From NCBI GenBank assembly GCA_045837725.1, contig JBEWZL010000236.1:62001-126000 (forward strand): a DNA stretch of 64,000 bases. The letters run 5' to 3'. The position numbers and the translations under genes were made by a program. Positions 1 to 10,669 of the stretch are shown piece after piece; position 1 is the first letter of the stretch, and each line of letters starts with the position of its first letter. The notes below the pieces were generated by a model. That model searched no databases and had not been told where the DNA came from. It saw only the letters and a program-made list of their open reading frames with translations. The stretch comes from Vermamoeba vermiformis. Taxonomy: Eukaryota > Tubulinea > Echinamoebida.

Positions 1-37
1 GCTTTATATACGTAATGTAATTACACGGTTGTACACT

Positions 38-839
38 TCATTCCAAAGCACTGTCTACTTTGGCAATTACACTCTTCAAAACTTTCCATTGGTCCTTGCT
101 CAATGCAATACCTAGCGGGCGATTGTTATTAATATATCGCAGAATATAGCTCGCAACACTAGCTACGTACCCTTCTTGCCAGGTTTGCGTTCACCAGACT
201 CTTTGTCGTTGTAATACTCGCGGATGTTGACGAACACTTGGCCTTTGAACTCACTCACGGAGACTGCTTTGTTCTTGCCCAACTAATAGCAATGATATTA
301 ATATGTATTGAGCTGCATAGATGCAATTTAAGAATTCCTCGTGACGTCAGCGCCAGCTCATTAGATAATAATTGTAACCAAAATAATTATATTAACTTGA
401 TGAAATAACTCGATGTTGCCTGCTTTACTTTGGAAATGAGCGTATTGAAGCACTCGGCACGAATGTGAAGGGAAATCTCTGGAGAATAATTCAAAGCACT
501 TACATCCCAGAACTTCTCGCTACTGTCATCGTCCGATTTTTTGCCGCCCTTGGCCTTCTTCGCGGGCCTCTCTTCAGCCTCATCGTCCTACAAATAGGGT
601 AATTAGACGCCAATAACTATATAATTAAATTGCATGGCTTATTTGTTACTATTACGGATGATTCCATTGAAGATCAATTTTAGAATATTTTTTAAATTAT
701 TTGCAGTATAATTGGACGAAGTGTTGATACGTACAGATGCGTCTTTTTTCGAGGAAGACTTCTTTCTCTTCTTAGTTTCCTTCTTCTCCTCTTGTTGTTC
801 AACCTCTTCCGCGCTCTTATCCTTTTCGCTGTCTGACAT
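38..839 (-). CDS. SUB1: transcriptional coactivator p15 / PC4 (SUB1)
   Basis: Encodes a 124-residue PC4/SUB1 homologue, a nuclear single-strand DNA-binding coactivator of RNA polymerase II. Exons 839-735, 587-504, 282-171 and 111-38 keep frame throughout. The N-terminal half is acidic, then Lys-rich ([10 protein letters not shown]), like the serine/lysine-rich tail of human PC4. The C-terminal half is the PC4 fold: [44 protein letters not shown], with the expected beta-ridge aromatic and basic residues. The first ATG in frame is at 839; an upstream in-frame codon at 854 is TTG and was not used. The start lies 68 bp from the MED10 start on the other strand, so two general transcription factors probably share one promoter. 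Confidence 0.93.
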
Positions 840-907
840 TGTGGCTGTGTTCAAGATGTTGTTGTGGAAATGTAATTATTCTTGTTTGGTTGCAACGGGC
901 AGCACAG
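840..907. promoter_or_regulatory. 68-bp divergent promoter SUB1 / MED10
   Basis: The two start codons point away from each other with only 68 bp between them, so 5' untranslated regions and core promoters must overlap. No TATA box is evident. The position is fixed by the two gene models; the promoter function is inferred. Confidence 0.6.
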
Positions 908-1575
908 ATGGAGGAAAAGAGAAAAGAGCTCGAGCAGCATTTAGAGAATTTAATCGAGACTCTACGGCATTGTATCATTATTGTAGAGCAGTTCAAGCCT
1001 GAGGAAAGTCAATCTGTATTCCATGACAAATTGTAAGAATTAATATTTGCGTGCCAGTAATTATTTTAAATACAAAATAGCACCGCAAAATTATGCACGC
1101 GATGGTCCTAATTAATGAGGAATTTTTAGACAAAATGGAGTTATCAACAAGTTTAAAATATTGGACAAGTTCAGGGACGTCTACGACGTTGAAATACCAC
1201 TTGACGTGCTTGAGTAAGTAATATTCGGTACATTAATAAGCATCTAATGGCCCGCAGTTTGATTGATCAAGGACGCAATCCGGATCTGTATTCCAAAGAG
1301 GCTCTAGAAAAGTGCATCAAAATGAACGAAGTATCCAAAGGCAAGATAGATGCCCTCGAGGTATGTGCTACAACACGAAATAGTAACAGCACGGCAGTTC
1401 ACGGCACACTGTCGTGACAGTTTTTTTGAGATCATTGACCACGAAACTCAATCTTTCTCTTCTATAGAAATTTAGAACAGCACTCGAAACAGAGGTTGAT
1501 AGCGCCTTTCCTGAGTACTTGGCGGAGTACAAACGACTCAAACAGAAAGCTCAATCGGATGGAGCAGAAAATTGA
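908..1575 (+). CDS. MED10: Mediator complex subunit 10
   Basis: A 139-residue MED10, a subunit of the Mediator middle module that links activators to RNA polymerase II. Exons 908-1032, 1130-1213, 1258-1360 and 1468-1575. Family hallmarks are LEQHLENLIETLRHCIIIVE near the N-terminus, then the stretch VYDVEIPLDVLDLIDQGRNP, then LYSKEALEKCIKMNEVSKGK, which follow the conserved order of human MED10 (VPFEVFDYIDQGKNPQLY). The length fits the family (about 135). Two TGTANATA copies follow the stop at 1594 and 1606. Confidence is high because the motif order is continuous across all three introns. Confidence 0.93.
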
Positions 1576-2029
1576 GATCGAATGAAGTTGCAATGTACAT
1601 AATCGTGTAAATAAGAGTCGACAACTAAACCACTACTTGCTTGTATACTTTTCAATGTTTTCTGCTTGATCTGTGTCCTATAGTGCTGATTTCAAATCGA
1701 TTCTGCTGTTTTGAATATTCAAATACAAATTTATTATCCATAGGCCATAAATACAAACACTTGAGCAGTGTGATATCAATGAGTAGGGTCTAAATAAAAT
1801 TATAGTTAGGCTAAGAATAGCAACGGACAATAATTTTGGCGTGTTCGGACAATTCAGATCTTTCACAGAACCACCGAATTAATTTTCATTATTCACAGAA
1901 AAATAGGTTGCAACGTGTAATTGTCCGTAGCATCGGCGATTTACTTGCACATATAAGGGTAATTTTTCGGTCAATTAATAAATTTGCTGTGGACTAGTTA
2001 AAGTCCGATCCGTAAATTTGAGTGTACCT
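1576..2029. other. convergent intergenic region, AT-rich
   Basis: These 454 bp separate the 3' ends of MED10 and the NDUFA4-like gene. The left end holds two TGTANATA motifs just after the MED10 stop. The remainder is AT-rich with only short spurious frames; no gene, RNA or repeat is supported. Confidence 0.6.
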
Positions 2030-2414
2030 TTATTCCTCATCGACGGCCTTGGGGATAGTGTTAAAACGCTTGTGGTAGCTCTTCAAGGCTCCATCTCCGA
2101 GCAACTTGGGGCTCTCAACATCGGGCCAGGCTTGACGGTTGTGCTTAATCCAGCTATGAATTAATTGTTAATAACCGGATTATGAAAAATAAAATAAATC
2201 GTGAGCTTACTAGACATCATTGTGGAGGGCAAATGTGCGGGCAGAGAAGAACAACATTACACCGGTGGCGGCACCGAGTACGGCGTAAATGGGGTAGACC
2301 TGTGATTGCGAAATAAGTTTATCGTCCGAATCAAACCGAATCCCAACTGCTACTTACGGCCGGTTGCTTGATCCAGGTCTTCCAAACCCAGCTGTTCTTA
2401 AGTCCCGATGACAT
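2030..2414 (-). CDS. NDUFA4: NDUFA4 / MLRQ (B12D-like) respiratory-chain subunit
   Basis: An 89-residue small inner-membrane protein of the NDUFA4/MLRQ/B12D family, associated with complex IV or complex I in different organisms. Exons 2414-2358, 2299-2211 and 2153-2030. After KQPAVYPIYAVLGAATGVML comes a single membrane segment ending FFSARTFALHNDV, then WIKHNRQAWPDVE, equivalent to the RKNNPEPW region of NDUFA4. There is no cleavable presequence, as is usual for the family. It shares a promoter with the Rieske subunit gene, which fits a common respiratory-chain programme. Which complex it joins cannot be told from sequence. Confidence 0.85.
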
Positions 2415-2588
2415 GTTGGTTATGTTAGCGTTTTAATCTCAAAACAAAACCGGCAAAAGTCGACTTTTGTCCAACTAACTTTTGACCGTCAAATTTTTTT
2501 TGCTCCATTTTTGACCGGCAAAACTCTTCTGTTAACTCATTCGAAGTCCGTTGTTGCTATTATTCTGATATATTACTTAAATACCACC
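2415..2588. promoter_or_regulatory. divergent promoter of two respiratory-chain genes with palindromes
   Basis: This 174-bp interval drives NDUFA4 leftward and UQCRFS1 rightward. It contains the perfect 16-bp palindrome CAAAAGTCGACTTTTG at 2454-2469, an exact direct repeat ACCGGCAAAA at 2449-2458 and 2514-2523, and the near-palindrome TTTGACCGTCAAA around 2481-2493. Such a cluster between two nuclear genes for mitochondrial complexes looks like a shared control region. Function is inferred. Confidence 0.55.
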
Positions 2589-4035
2589 ATGTTGTCTCGA
2601 TCAGGTATTATTAAAGCTGCGGCTTCTCTCTTGAGCAAGCCCTCCTCACAAACCATTTCGAGTGCATTTGGATCGAGTTTGGCTCGTAAAAGCTCCAACA
2701 AAAACAGCTTTGTAAATAGAAATCAGAATAGTTTGATTAATGGTAGGTGCCCATATTATTATGTGACTAGAAGCTATTGCATCAAGAATCTAATCCCTCA
2801 CGAATTAAAACAAAATTTCTAGGCGGTTAATCGCCTTCCTTAATATCCATACGTATTATATAGCTATTTTTAACATTTATTCCATCAATATAATGAATAT
2901 TCTGCCTAATTCTAAGCCTGTCAAGCAACGCAAATAATAAATCCAACAACAATTTTGCAAGGCGATTAATTACAATTTAAATTTATAAAAGGCGACTAAT
3001 TAAGCAGTATTCAATAATACCACTTATTTCGATAATATTAACGAATATTCGAGATAACTACATCTAGATCTTATTTTCAAGAACCATCTGTTTTAATAGC
3101 TGATTGACGATTTATACATCAATATCGAGGCATTGAATAACGTATTTTTATTATCAGCTATCCAACAGCGACAAGCTAGCGGTGGTGTTAACTTCCCTCC
3201 TATGGGTGACTACAGACGCGAAGGATCTGCTGAGTCTCGCCGTGCTTTCACTTACTTCGTCGTTGGTGCTGCTGGTAAGTTCAAAAATACTTAATGACAC
3301 CTTAATATACAGGAGACACGAGCACAATTCGCAAAAAAATTGTTTTTGTTCGCCCGAACAGCTCGTGCCCCAATGTCACATTTGCCGCTCAGTTCAGTCA
3401 CTAACGCGCACTGCTCGCAGGTGTTGGTCTCGCCTCCACTGCTAAGAACCTCGTCAGCGAGTTCTTGTCCACTATGGGTGCCTCTGCTGATGTCTTGGCC
3501 ATGGCTAACGTCGAGGTATGTCTCATCGCTGTGACAGACGGTTGATGCTATGACGCGGTGGATTGGCGTTAATAGAGCACGTGACTGATGCGTTGCATGT
3601 AGGTCGATTTGAGCACTCTCGCTGAGGGCCAAACTGTCATCGTCAAGTGGCGTGGCAAGCCTCTCTTCATTCGTCACCGCACTGCTGAAGAGATTGAAGC
3701 TGCCAACGACGTCAACTTGGGTGGTAAGTGTCGCGTTGAATGAGCTGTGTTGTGTCACCAACTGACCTTGTCGTGCAGAATTGCGTGACCCTGAGACTGA
3801 CTCTTCGCGCGCCAAGAACCCCGAGTATTTGATTCTTTTGGGCATTTGCACTCACTTGGGTTGCGTGCCTTTGAACGGTCAAGGCGAGTACGGTGGTTGG
3901 TTCTGCCCCTGCCACGGTTCTCACTACGACATTAGCGGTCGTATCCGCAAGGGTCCCGCTCCTAAGAACCTTGAAGTGCCTCCTTATGTCTACGTTGAAG
4001 ACACCAAGGTCTTGATCGGTACCAACGAGGTTTAA
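2589..4035 (+). CDS. UQCRFS1: Rieske iron-sulfur subunit of the cytochrome bc1 complex
   Basis: A 247-residue Rieske protein, the 2Fe-2S electron carrier of mitochondrial complex III. Exons 2589-2742, 3158-3274, 3421-3515, 3603-3723 and 3779-4035. Exon 1 encodes a Ser/Arg/Lys-rich mitochondrial presequence beginning [17 protein letters not shown] hydrophobic anchor follows ([15 protein letters not shown]). Both cluster motifs are intact: CTHLGC and CPCHGSHYD, with the disulfide-forming second cysteines. The start is the first ATG after an in-frame stop-rich leader. The first intron, 415 bp, is far longer than others here and carries a repeated 11-mer. Confidence 0.97.
2743..3157 (+). other. 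long first intron of UQCRFS1 with repeated AGGCGRYTAAT
   Basis: This 415-bp intron is AT-rich and contains no coding sequence. The 11-mer AGGCG(G/A)(T/C)TAAT appears three times, at 2821-2831, 2960-2970 and 2990-3000; the first copy also forms an inverted repeat with the following CGCCT. It may hold an enhancer, but that is only inference. Confidence 0.5.
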
Positions 4036-4190
4036 ATTGAGATATACAATTAACTACATAACAACTTATTTAACTGCGTCTGTTTATTTTGTGGCTATTC
4101 AAATCAAGAGCACAAAGCCAACAATTTTGTAATAAAATGAATTCAAAGTACGCGTACGTGGTTCGTATTCAAGTAGTGTTGACGAGGTAT

Positions 4191-6409
4191 TTATTTAGCT
4201 TTATCAACATCTGTCTCAGTAATGTCAGGTTTCATCATGGGGTACAGCAGCACTTCCTTGATAGAAAAGTGGTCCGTCAGCAGCATGGTCAAGCGATCAA
4301 TGCCCAAGCCCCAGCCTCCAGTAGGGGGCAAGCCGTATTCGAGGACTTGACAAAAATCTTCGTCTGGCTGACTCAACTTCACTGTCGCTGGATCTGCATT
4401 CGTCTTGGCAGCAGTTTGAGCTTGGAATTGTTTGCGTTGGTACATCGGATCGTTGAGTTCGGTGTAGGCGTTGACAAACTCCATGCCCAAAATGAACAGT
4501 TCAAATCTTTCAACAACTCCTGCCTTGGCTCTGTGTGGCTTTGCGAGAGGGCTGGTAGATGTGGGGAAGTCACACAAGAACGTGGGCTGTTGACACTGTG
4601 GCTCTACAAAGTGCTCTACGAGTGCATCGAACAATCGTGTGCTCGTGAACGGCTCTTCGACTTCAATTTTGTGTTTGCGACACAGAGCTAAGAGTGCAGC
4701 ACTTGAAGCGGGATCATTAACATCTGGGAGTTTAGTGTTCGTGCATCGCTCAATCTCTTCAACCACTGAAATGCGTCTGAAGGGCTGGCTGAAATCAATT
4801 GTAACTTGTGTTGTTTCGGCTGAGGATTCATCTGTAACGCGTTTCTTGTGTGGTACATTGACAGTAATGACGTGTGAGCCTGTGACACTTGTTGCGATCT
4901 GTAAGAAGCAGTTAAGGATAACACAATGCTGTGCAAATGAATGCCAAAGTAATGCCATAAAAGGATATCTTTGAGTATCTCTTGAGTCGTGTTCATCAAT
5001 TTGTTGTAGTCCGAATATGCCTCGTAGAATTCGCACGTCGTAAACTCGGGGTTGTGTGTGGCGTCGATGCCTTCGTTTCGGAAACTTTTGCCAATCTCGT
5101 ACACTTTGTCAAAGCCGCCGACAATAGCTTGCTTCAAAAACAACTCAGGGGCAATACGCAGATACAAAGGCATGTTGAGTGAGTCAGAGTGAGTTTTGAA
5201 AGGCTGGGCAACGGCACCACCTACAAGAATTTAGCACCAGAAACTGGTTTGCTGTTGGCGTTACGTACCGGCTTGAATCTGAAGCATTGGCGTCTCTACT
5301 TCGAGGAATCCCCTGTTGTCTAGATAGGCACGAAGAGTTTTAATGACCTTAGAGCGAGAGATGAAGATGTTCTTGACACCGGGTGTAGTCAGCAAGTCCA
5401 GGTGTCGATGTCTGAAGCGTGTTTCTTTCTCACTGAGGCGACTGAATGAGGGCAAGTCACGCATGCAAGGTGTCAAAAGTGTCAATTCAGTGGCCATGAC
5501 ACTCAGTTCACCTTTGTCTGTGCGTCCTGGAAGACCTTTGACAGCTGTCAATGTGTCATATTAGATCACTCCCGTACAATGTTAAACAGTGGCCCGCTCA
5601 CCAATAATATCACCGCGCTTCAGCAGTTTGTTCATAAAAGTGAACTCGTCTTCGCCGTTGTGTGACTCTGATGGCACATAACGACGTGCCGAGGACATGA
5701 TTTGTACTGTTTGTCCGTCTGAATACAAATCATAAAATATCAACTTCTTGCTCTTTTCGCGCTTGGCTCGAATGCGACCTGTCAATTATGTCCGTTAAAA
5801 CTGTCATTTACAAACCATAGACCGGAACGCACCTCGAAGTACAACAGTTTCAGTCTCGACAACATTTCCAGGCTGTACGGGGCTGTATTTGTCAATGAAT
5901 TGTTTCATTGTGAGTGCGTCAAGCTCTAATGGTGGATAGAGCGCTTTAGTCCCTTTACGTTGCGCGAGTTCTTCTAACTGCTTTTGACGCAGATGATAAT
6001 ACTCTTTTTGACTATCAAATGTCCCTGACTGACTCTTTTCGGTGTTATCTTCTTTCTTATTGGTGGTGTAACTGCGAATAATCAATGCGGATCTGGATCT
6101 GACCGTTGAATTATTTGCTGATTTTATATACATTGATTTTTGGCTGCCTAGTGATGAATGCATTTGTTTGGAGTTATTTATCAGCCTTGAGGCATTGGTG
6201 GATTTTGTGGTGAATATTGAGGGAATTAATTTGGTCAGATCTGCGTAAGTAATCGTATTAATACGGACAAATAAGCGTTATAATAGCGAAAAAAATAAAA
6301 TATAAATAAACCATGCGAATTTGTATTAGTATTTGTTTCGATCCCAGTTAAAATGTGTAAACTCACTCGCTGACTTGACAGCTGCTCGACCCAATATATT
6401 CGACAACAT
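4191..6409 (-). CDS. KARS1: lysyl-tRNA synthetase, class II, with mitochondrial presequence
   Basis: A 621-residue class IIb lysyl-tRNA synthetase. Exons 6409-6367, 6240-5833, 5778-5602, 5544-5269, 5220-4969 and 4900-4191. The first exon and start of the second give an Arg/Ser-rich amphipathic leader ([20 protein letters not shown]), so this form should enter mitochondria; an internal Met at 6163 could give a cytosolic form. An OB-fold anticodon domain follows, then the catalytic core: motif 2 [14 protein letters not shown] and motif 3 [11 protein letters not shown]. The fifth intron (4968-4901) is U12-type. Only with that intron does the protein join smoothly as [15 protein letters not shown], matching the family. 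Convergent with UQCRFS1. Confidence 0.95.
4901..4968 (-). other. U12-type AT-AC intron in KARS1
   Basis: This 68-nt intron begins ATATCCTTTT and ends TTAC, with the exact U12 branch site TCCTTAAC at 4918-4911. The branch adenosine lies about 11 nt from the 3' end, the distance required by the minor spliceosome. No ordinary GT-AG intron of normal length can join these exons; the only alternative would be 26 nt long. Confidence 0.9.
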
Positions 6410-6524
6410 CTTCAATACAACGCCACTATGTTGTACGTGTTGTTCGTATTATGAATGCAAATAAAACGCGTGGATCTGATTTACAATTTATTTATAAAAC
6501 AACTATTCACATAAAGTACACTTT

Positions 6525-8812
6525 TTAATTCATATTATTATTGTCATCCGTCCGATTCATATTGTTTGTATTTGTAGACGGTGATGTATTCGTGTTACTG
6601 ATGCTGGCTGTGTTGACACTCGGCAGCATAACCGAAGGCCGTTGCGACGAATAATAATACTTTTGTTGCCGCTTGTCCATCCACCGCGCATCTTTGTCCG
6701 TGTCTGGATCCAATCGCTTCAAGTTCTGCTTGATAATTTCAGCCAGTCCGTCCAGCTGATAAAAATCTGCCTCTTTCAACAGCTCCATGTGCAGCAAGTA
6801 ATTGGGCGGCAATATGACTGTGTTGTCGCGCAGGTAGTTGAGAATGTAGCGGAAGTGCGTGCCATCGCGGTCAATGAAGTACGAGCCATCAGAGTCTTGA
6901 ATGAGACCGTAGCGGCCTGAGAACATGGCACTCAACATGGACTGCGAGTCTTTGGTCAGTGTGGCGAGTGACGTGTCGTAGTAGTGTCCGCCAACATTGA
7001 CACGAACTCGCCCTGATTGGCCTTGAATGATCTGCGCCACGACTTTCTTCTGCTGTTCAAACTGTTTGCGCTCGTTCTCCAACACCGCGGCTTGTTCTTC
7101 GCGCCACCGTTCAAAGTCTTCTTTTTCTTCCACGAGCTTTTCAAACTGCAAGCGCATCTTGCTCATTGTTGTTTGCAGCCTCATTTTGATCTGCGCGCAA
7201 GTGTCTTTGTAGTATTTGAGACTCGAATTCTTTTCGCGTTCTTGTGCTCGTCCTGGTGAGGTAGGTCGTGATTTGCTTGTACCATTCGAAGTGTCACTGC
7301 TCGAGCTCGCTGAGTCACGTGATTCTTGTGTCAGTTCTTTGAGCAGACGACCAATCTCTTTGGTCACGTGTTCAATTGTCTCGTTCACTTGCGTCTTGGT
7401 TTCTTCAAAGCTGACTTCTTTCAAAATATCCACGGCCTCTGCGTGGCTGTTAGTATTCATTCCAGTGACATCGTGCACGTTACTTGCCTAGATCCAGCGA
7501 ATACACATCATTCAGTTTCTCGCGCTCTCCTTTGCCACTACCTCCAAATATAATGAAGTAATTGCCTCCAATGGCGGAGGCAAAGTGCGAGCGTGAAGGT
7601 GGTAATTCACCTGTTTGTTTGATTTTGGACCACTTCATGTTCGCTAAAGAGGGTTGTTATGGAATGTTTTAAGAGACTAACTATGCGTACCTAATTCGAA
7701 GATGTAAATGTCATTCGACAAGTTGCGGTGATGAACTCCAAAATCACCGCCGAAAATAATCAATTTGTCACGCACAGCTGCTGCCTGATGAGCGTACATG
7801 CCTACAATAGCTATGTTAGATCTATTGCATGACTTTAAATATGTGCTGATCGTACCAGGAGGTGTGGTGCCAGTGACAATAGGTCTGCTCCAAGTCATCG
7901 TGTCGAAGTGCAGCAGCGTCAAATCATTGTACTTGGTGTGTCCATCAGGGCCTCCATAACCACCGAATATAGCGAGCACGGTGCGGTTGTATTGCAAGAG
8001 TGCACTCACGTGACCGAGTCGCGGACTTGGAGGTTGACCCGAGATGATTGGCTGCGACCAACACATCGTCTCTGTGCGATATGTTAGACACCTTAGTGAT
8101 ATCACGAGCGGTACGTACTGAGATCTAACACGTGCAAGTCATTCAATCGACGACCCTCTTGCGAGAGACCTCCAAACACGATGAGTCTGTTGCCAATCAG
8201 CGAGGCCGTGTGATGAGAGCGCTTCTCAGGTATTTCACCATTGGTCACGACAAACTTCCACTCGAGGGTCTCTATCAAAAGCAATGCGTTATTATTGAAG
8301 GAGACAGCTTGGATAGGGCTGGCTACGCACTCAAATTCAAGAAGTGAACGGTGTTCAGCCGATCTCCATCGAAGCCACCAAATAATACTAATTTGTCCTC
8401 TGTGCTGTTGATAGTCGTGCAATATCGTGCTGTTGGAACATCTCCATGCGTTTCAAGCTTTACCCATTTGGGTTCAGCTGCGTCGAATCCAGGTTAATAA
8501 CGCGCGTTAAGAAGTAAAATAAAATACTTACGATCATCGAAGTCAAATGCATAGAGCTCGTTGAATTTCTCTTTTTCTGATTGGCCAATGCCACCAAATA
8601 CGAAAAATTTGTTGTTCCACGACGTTGCTATTTAAAATCACATTTATAAGCAAGATAAATACGTCATAATTATGTATGCATATTAATATTAGGTATTGCG
8701 TTCAATGTTGCAATAAACGGAACTTGCTAACTTTTAATTAAAATTGAATTTTACCTGCGACGCAATTACGTGGAGGCGGTGAAGTACCTCCCACGTCGCA
8801 CCTTCTCCACAT
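6525..8812 (-). CDS. kelch-repeat protein fused to a BTB/T1 (KCTD-type) domain
   Basis: A 619-residue fusion. Exons 8812-8755, 8627-8532, 8477-8331, 8271-8119, 8071-7856, 7810-7691, 7643-7488 and 7438-6525. Residues 1 to about 315 carry six kelch blades, each with the GG doublet and spaced Trp (VFGGIGQ, LFGGFDG, VFGGLSQ, IFGGYGG, IFGGDFG, IFGGSGK), forming a beta-propeller. A Ser/Thr-rich linker and a coiled coil (about 387-452) lead to a T1-type BTB domain at about 459-555 (VRVNVGGHYYDTS, YFIDRDGTHFRYILNYLRD). KCTD-type BTB domains usually oligomerise and often recruit cullin-3, so a substrate-adaptor role is possible. The joining intron is GC-AG. The Asn/Thr-rich tail is low complexity. Confidence 0.85.
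7439..7487 (-). other. GC-AG intron joining kelch and BTB halves
   Basis: This 49-nt intron starts AG/GCAAGTAACG and ends CACGCAG, with a perfect TACTAAC branch box about 10 nt upstream of the acceptor. Without it the kelch frame stops after 3 codons and the BTB frame has an upstream stop and no early ATG; with it the frame is continuous. Confidence 0.75.
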
Positions 8813-9081
8813 TTATGAAACTGACTCCGTGATTTTGCGGTGTAATTTATAAATTGAGATTTTCTGTTAGCGTATCCGCATCTCACAGGATAGTCTTCAT
8901 AGTTAACATCAAATTATAGGACTACTGTTGTGATAAATTGAATCAAGTAAGAGTGAATGTTCGGAAGAAATTTGAATACACAGATAAATTACAGCAAGCA
9001 CGTGCTCATCACTGCTTCTTTTTGACAGCCACAATTTGGTCTTTATATACAACTTCCTATTATACAGCGTGGTTTGTCATA

Positions 9082-10256
9082 TTACTCATCGAGGTCCTCG
9101 GCATTGTTCGCCTCTTCATCGGCCAGTTCTTCAGCACTCGGAGCTGGTACTGGTTCGCCTTTGAGTCGTGCTTGGTACTCGCGCCACTCACGATCGAGTC
9201 GCGGTGCATTCTTCACGATCCAGTTCATAGCGAATGGACCCGCTAGACTCTGTTTGGCAAAGCACCTGTAGAACCCGTCGGGGTCAACACCTGAACAGCA
9301 AAGTGAGCTTTAGCGTCTTATTTGCAGCTGTCTATGCGTTACTTACGTTGCATCTCAAGCAGCTGAATGTCCACGATTGGTTGACTGGCCAGTTCAAAGT
9401 CCGCAAATTTGAGCTTCAATGCCTCGAGTGCAGCGTTGTCGAAGGGTTTGCGTGCGACTTTGCGTGCATTAGTGAACCTCTTCTTTTCGAACTTGGTCTT
9501 GTAGAGCGTGGCGTGCGGAGTGAACTTGGTGGCTGACTCAGTGAGCAGTGTTGGGTGCAGTGCACTGATGTGTGCGTGCAGCTCACGCACGAACTTGGTC
9601 AGATGTTCAGCGAAGGCCTTGCCCTCATCAGTGCTCTCTTCTAGTCCCGACCACAGCACGAATCTCTTTGTCGTGGGGTCTCCAAAGTGTCCCAAGCCCT
9701 TGACGCGCATGGTGCTAGAATCAAGCGTTAAAACATGTTAACACAAGCAGCACGAGGCACTTACAATTTACTGCCCGAAGCAGTAGTGTCAGCAGTGCTA
9801 TCCGCGGCCTTGTTTGTCAGATTGACAGCCTCGCCCCAATATTTGGAGTAAAGTTCTTTCGCGCTTGTCAAGGCGTTTACTATTTTCTGGATGTCTTCGC
9901 TGGTGTTCAATCTCAACACAAACATCGTTATATGCATTTTTTCTCTGAACGTATTCAGTCGCTTATCATCATAGCCATCATATTCACTGCAAGACAATAT
10001 TAATTATTTTCTACAATATTATTTAATTTTGCATAATTAGCAACACTCACCAGAGGACTTTATGAATTTCGCGAGCAGTTTCTTTGCAATTATGAAGCCT
10101 CAAGGCTAAGAAAAAGTTTGGTCTTTTCATAGCCTGGTCGTTGGCGGGTGCACGGTTCTGAAATCCGCGCTGTTGGAATCTTGCTTGACTGTTCGTGCTC
10201 ATGGGAGGTTGCGTGGTGTTCAGATTAGAATTATTAGTGTTATGATCGTGCTCCAT
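9082..10256 (-). CDS. 2H phosphoesterase domain protein, AKAP7/LENG9-like
   Basis: A 334-residue protein with exons 10256-10051, 9986-9765, 9714-9347 and 9290-9082. It contains both His-x-Thr motifs of the 2H phosphoesterase fold, HITMFVL and HATLYKT, in the setting PNFFLALRL...KGLGHFGDP typical of the central domain of AKAP7. The end of the domain reads GFYRCFAKQ, also family-like. Family members hydrolyse 2'-5' linked oligonucleotides or cyclic phosphates, so an RNA-related role is likely, but substrate is unknown. The N-terminus is Asn/Gln/Arg-rich and disordered, the C-terminus acidic. A TGTATATA motif follows the stop at 9061-9054. Confidence 0.82.
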
Positions 10257-10669
10257 GTTTGTTACAAAGGACGCTAAATGTCCTTTTGATTCCTCTCAGA
10301 ATTTTGTGGTTGCGGTCCACAACGGCAGAGAAAAAACAACGAAACTTGTTTGGTCGAAAGACCTCTATGAAACTTCATCTCCTTTTAGTAGCATAATGGT
10401 ATACTGGATTGAGGTAATCTACTATGCATTGCACGGATTCCTTTCGTTCCCGCTTGCTGCGTATATTAAAATGCCGAAAGTATATTTAAATGTAAATTAG
10501 CTGTCATAAATCTACAAAATTAATATAAGAGTTGGTGGTCCCTAAAAATTTTCGATTTACCAAAACTAAAAATCGCACGCTGCGGGTTGGTCAACTGTCA
10601 CGTGCGTGGGCTGTCCCTCTCGGTTGCTGCAATATTTAATTTACCATCTGTAGAAATAGGAAAACTATA
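10257..10669. promoter_or_regulatory. divergent intergenic region, 2H phosphoesterase / MYRF-like
   Basis: These 413 bp separate two divergent start codons. One CACGTG lies near 10598, close to the MYRF-like gene. An 81-codon open frame from 10255 overlaps the neighbouring start codon and has no recognisable domain, so I do not call it a gene. Confidence 0.45.

Noticed and set aside
4899-4924. 26-nt GT-AG intron in KARS1
   Set aside because: It keeps frame but is far shorter than any other intron here and would add 15 unconserved residues; the U12 signals at 4968-4901 are much stronger.
7439-7487. Reading kelch repeats and BTB domain as two genes
   Set aside because: The BTB part has no good early ATG and the kelch part would stop just after a donor-like GCAAGT; a TACTAAC branch and acceptor make one gene.
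10255-10500. 81-codon + strand open frame between two divergent genes
   Set aside because: It overlaps the 2H phosphoesterase start codon, shows no domain and ends in AT-rich promoter sequence.
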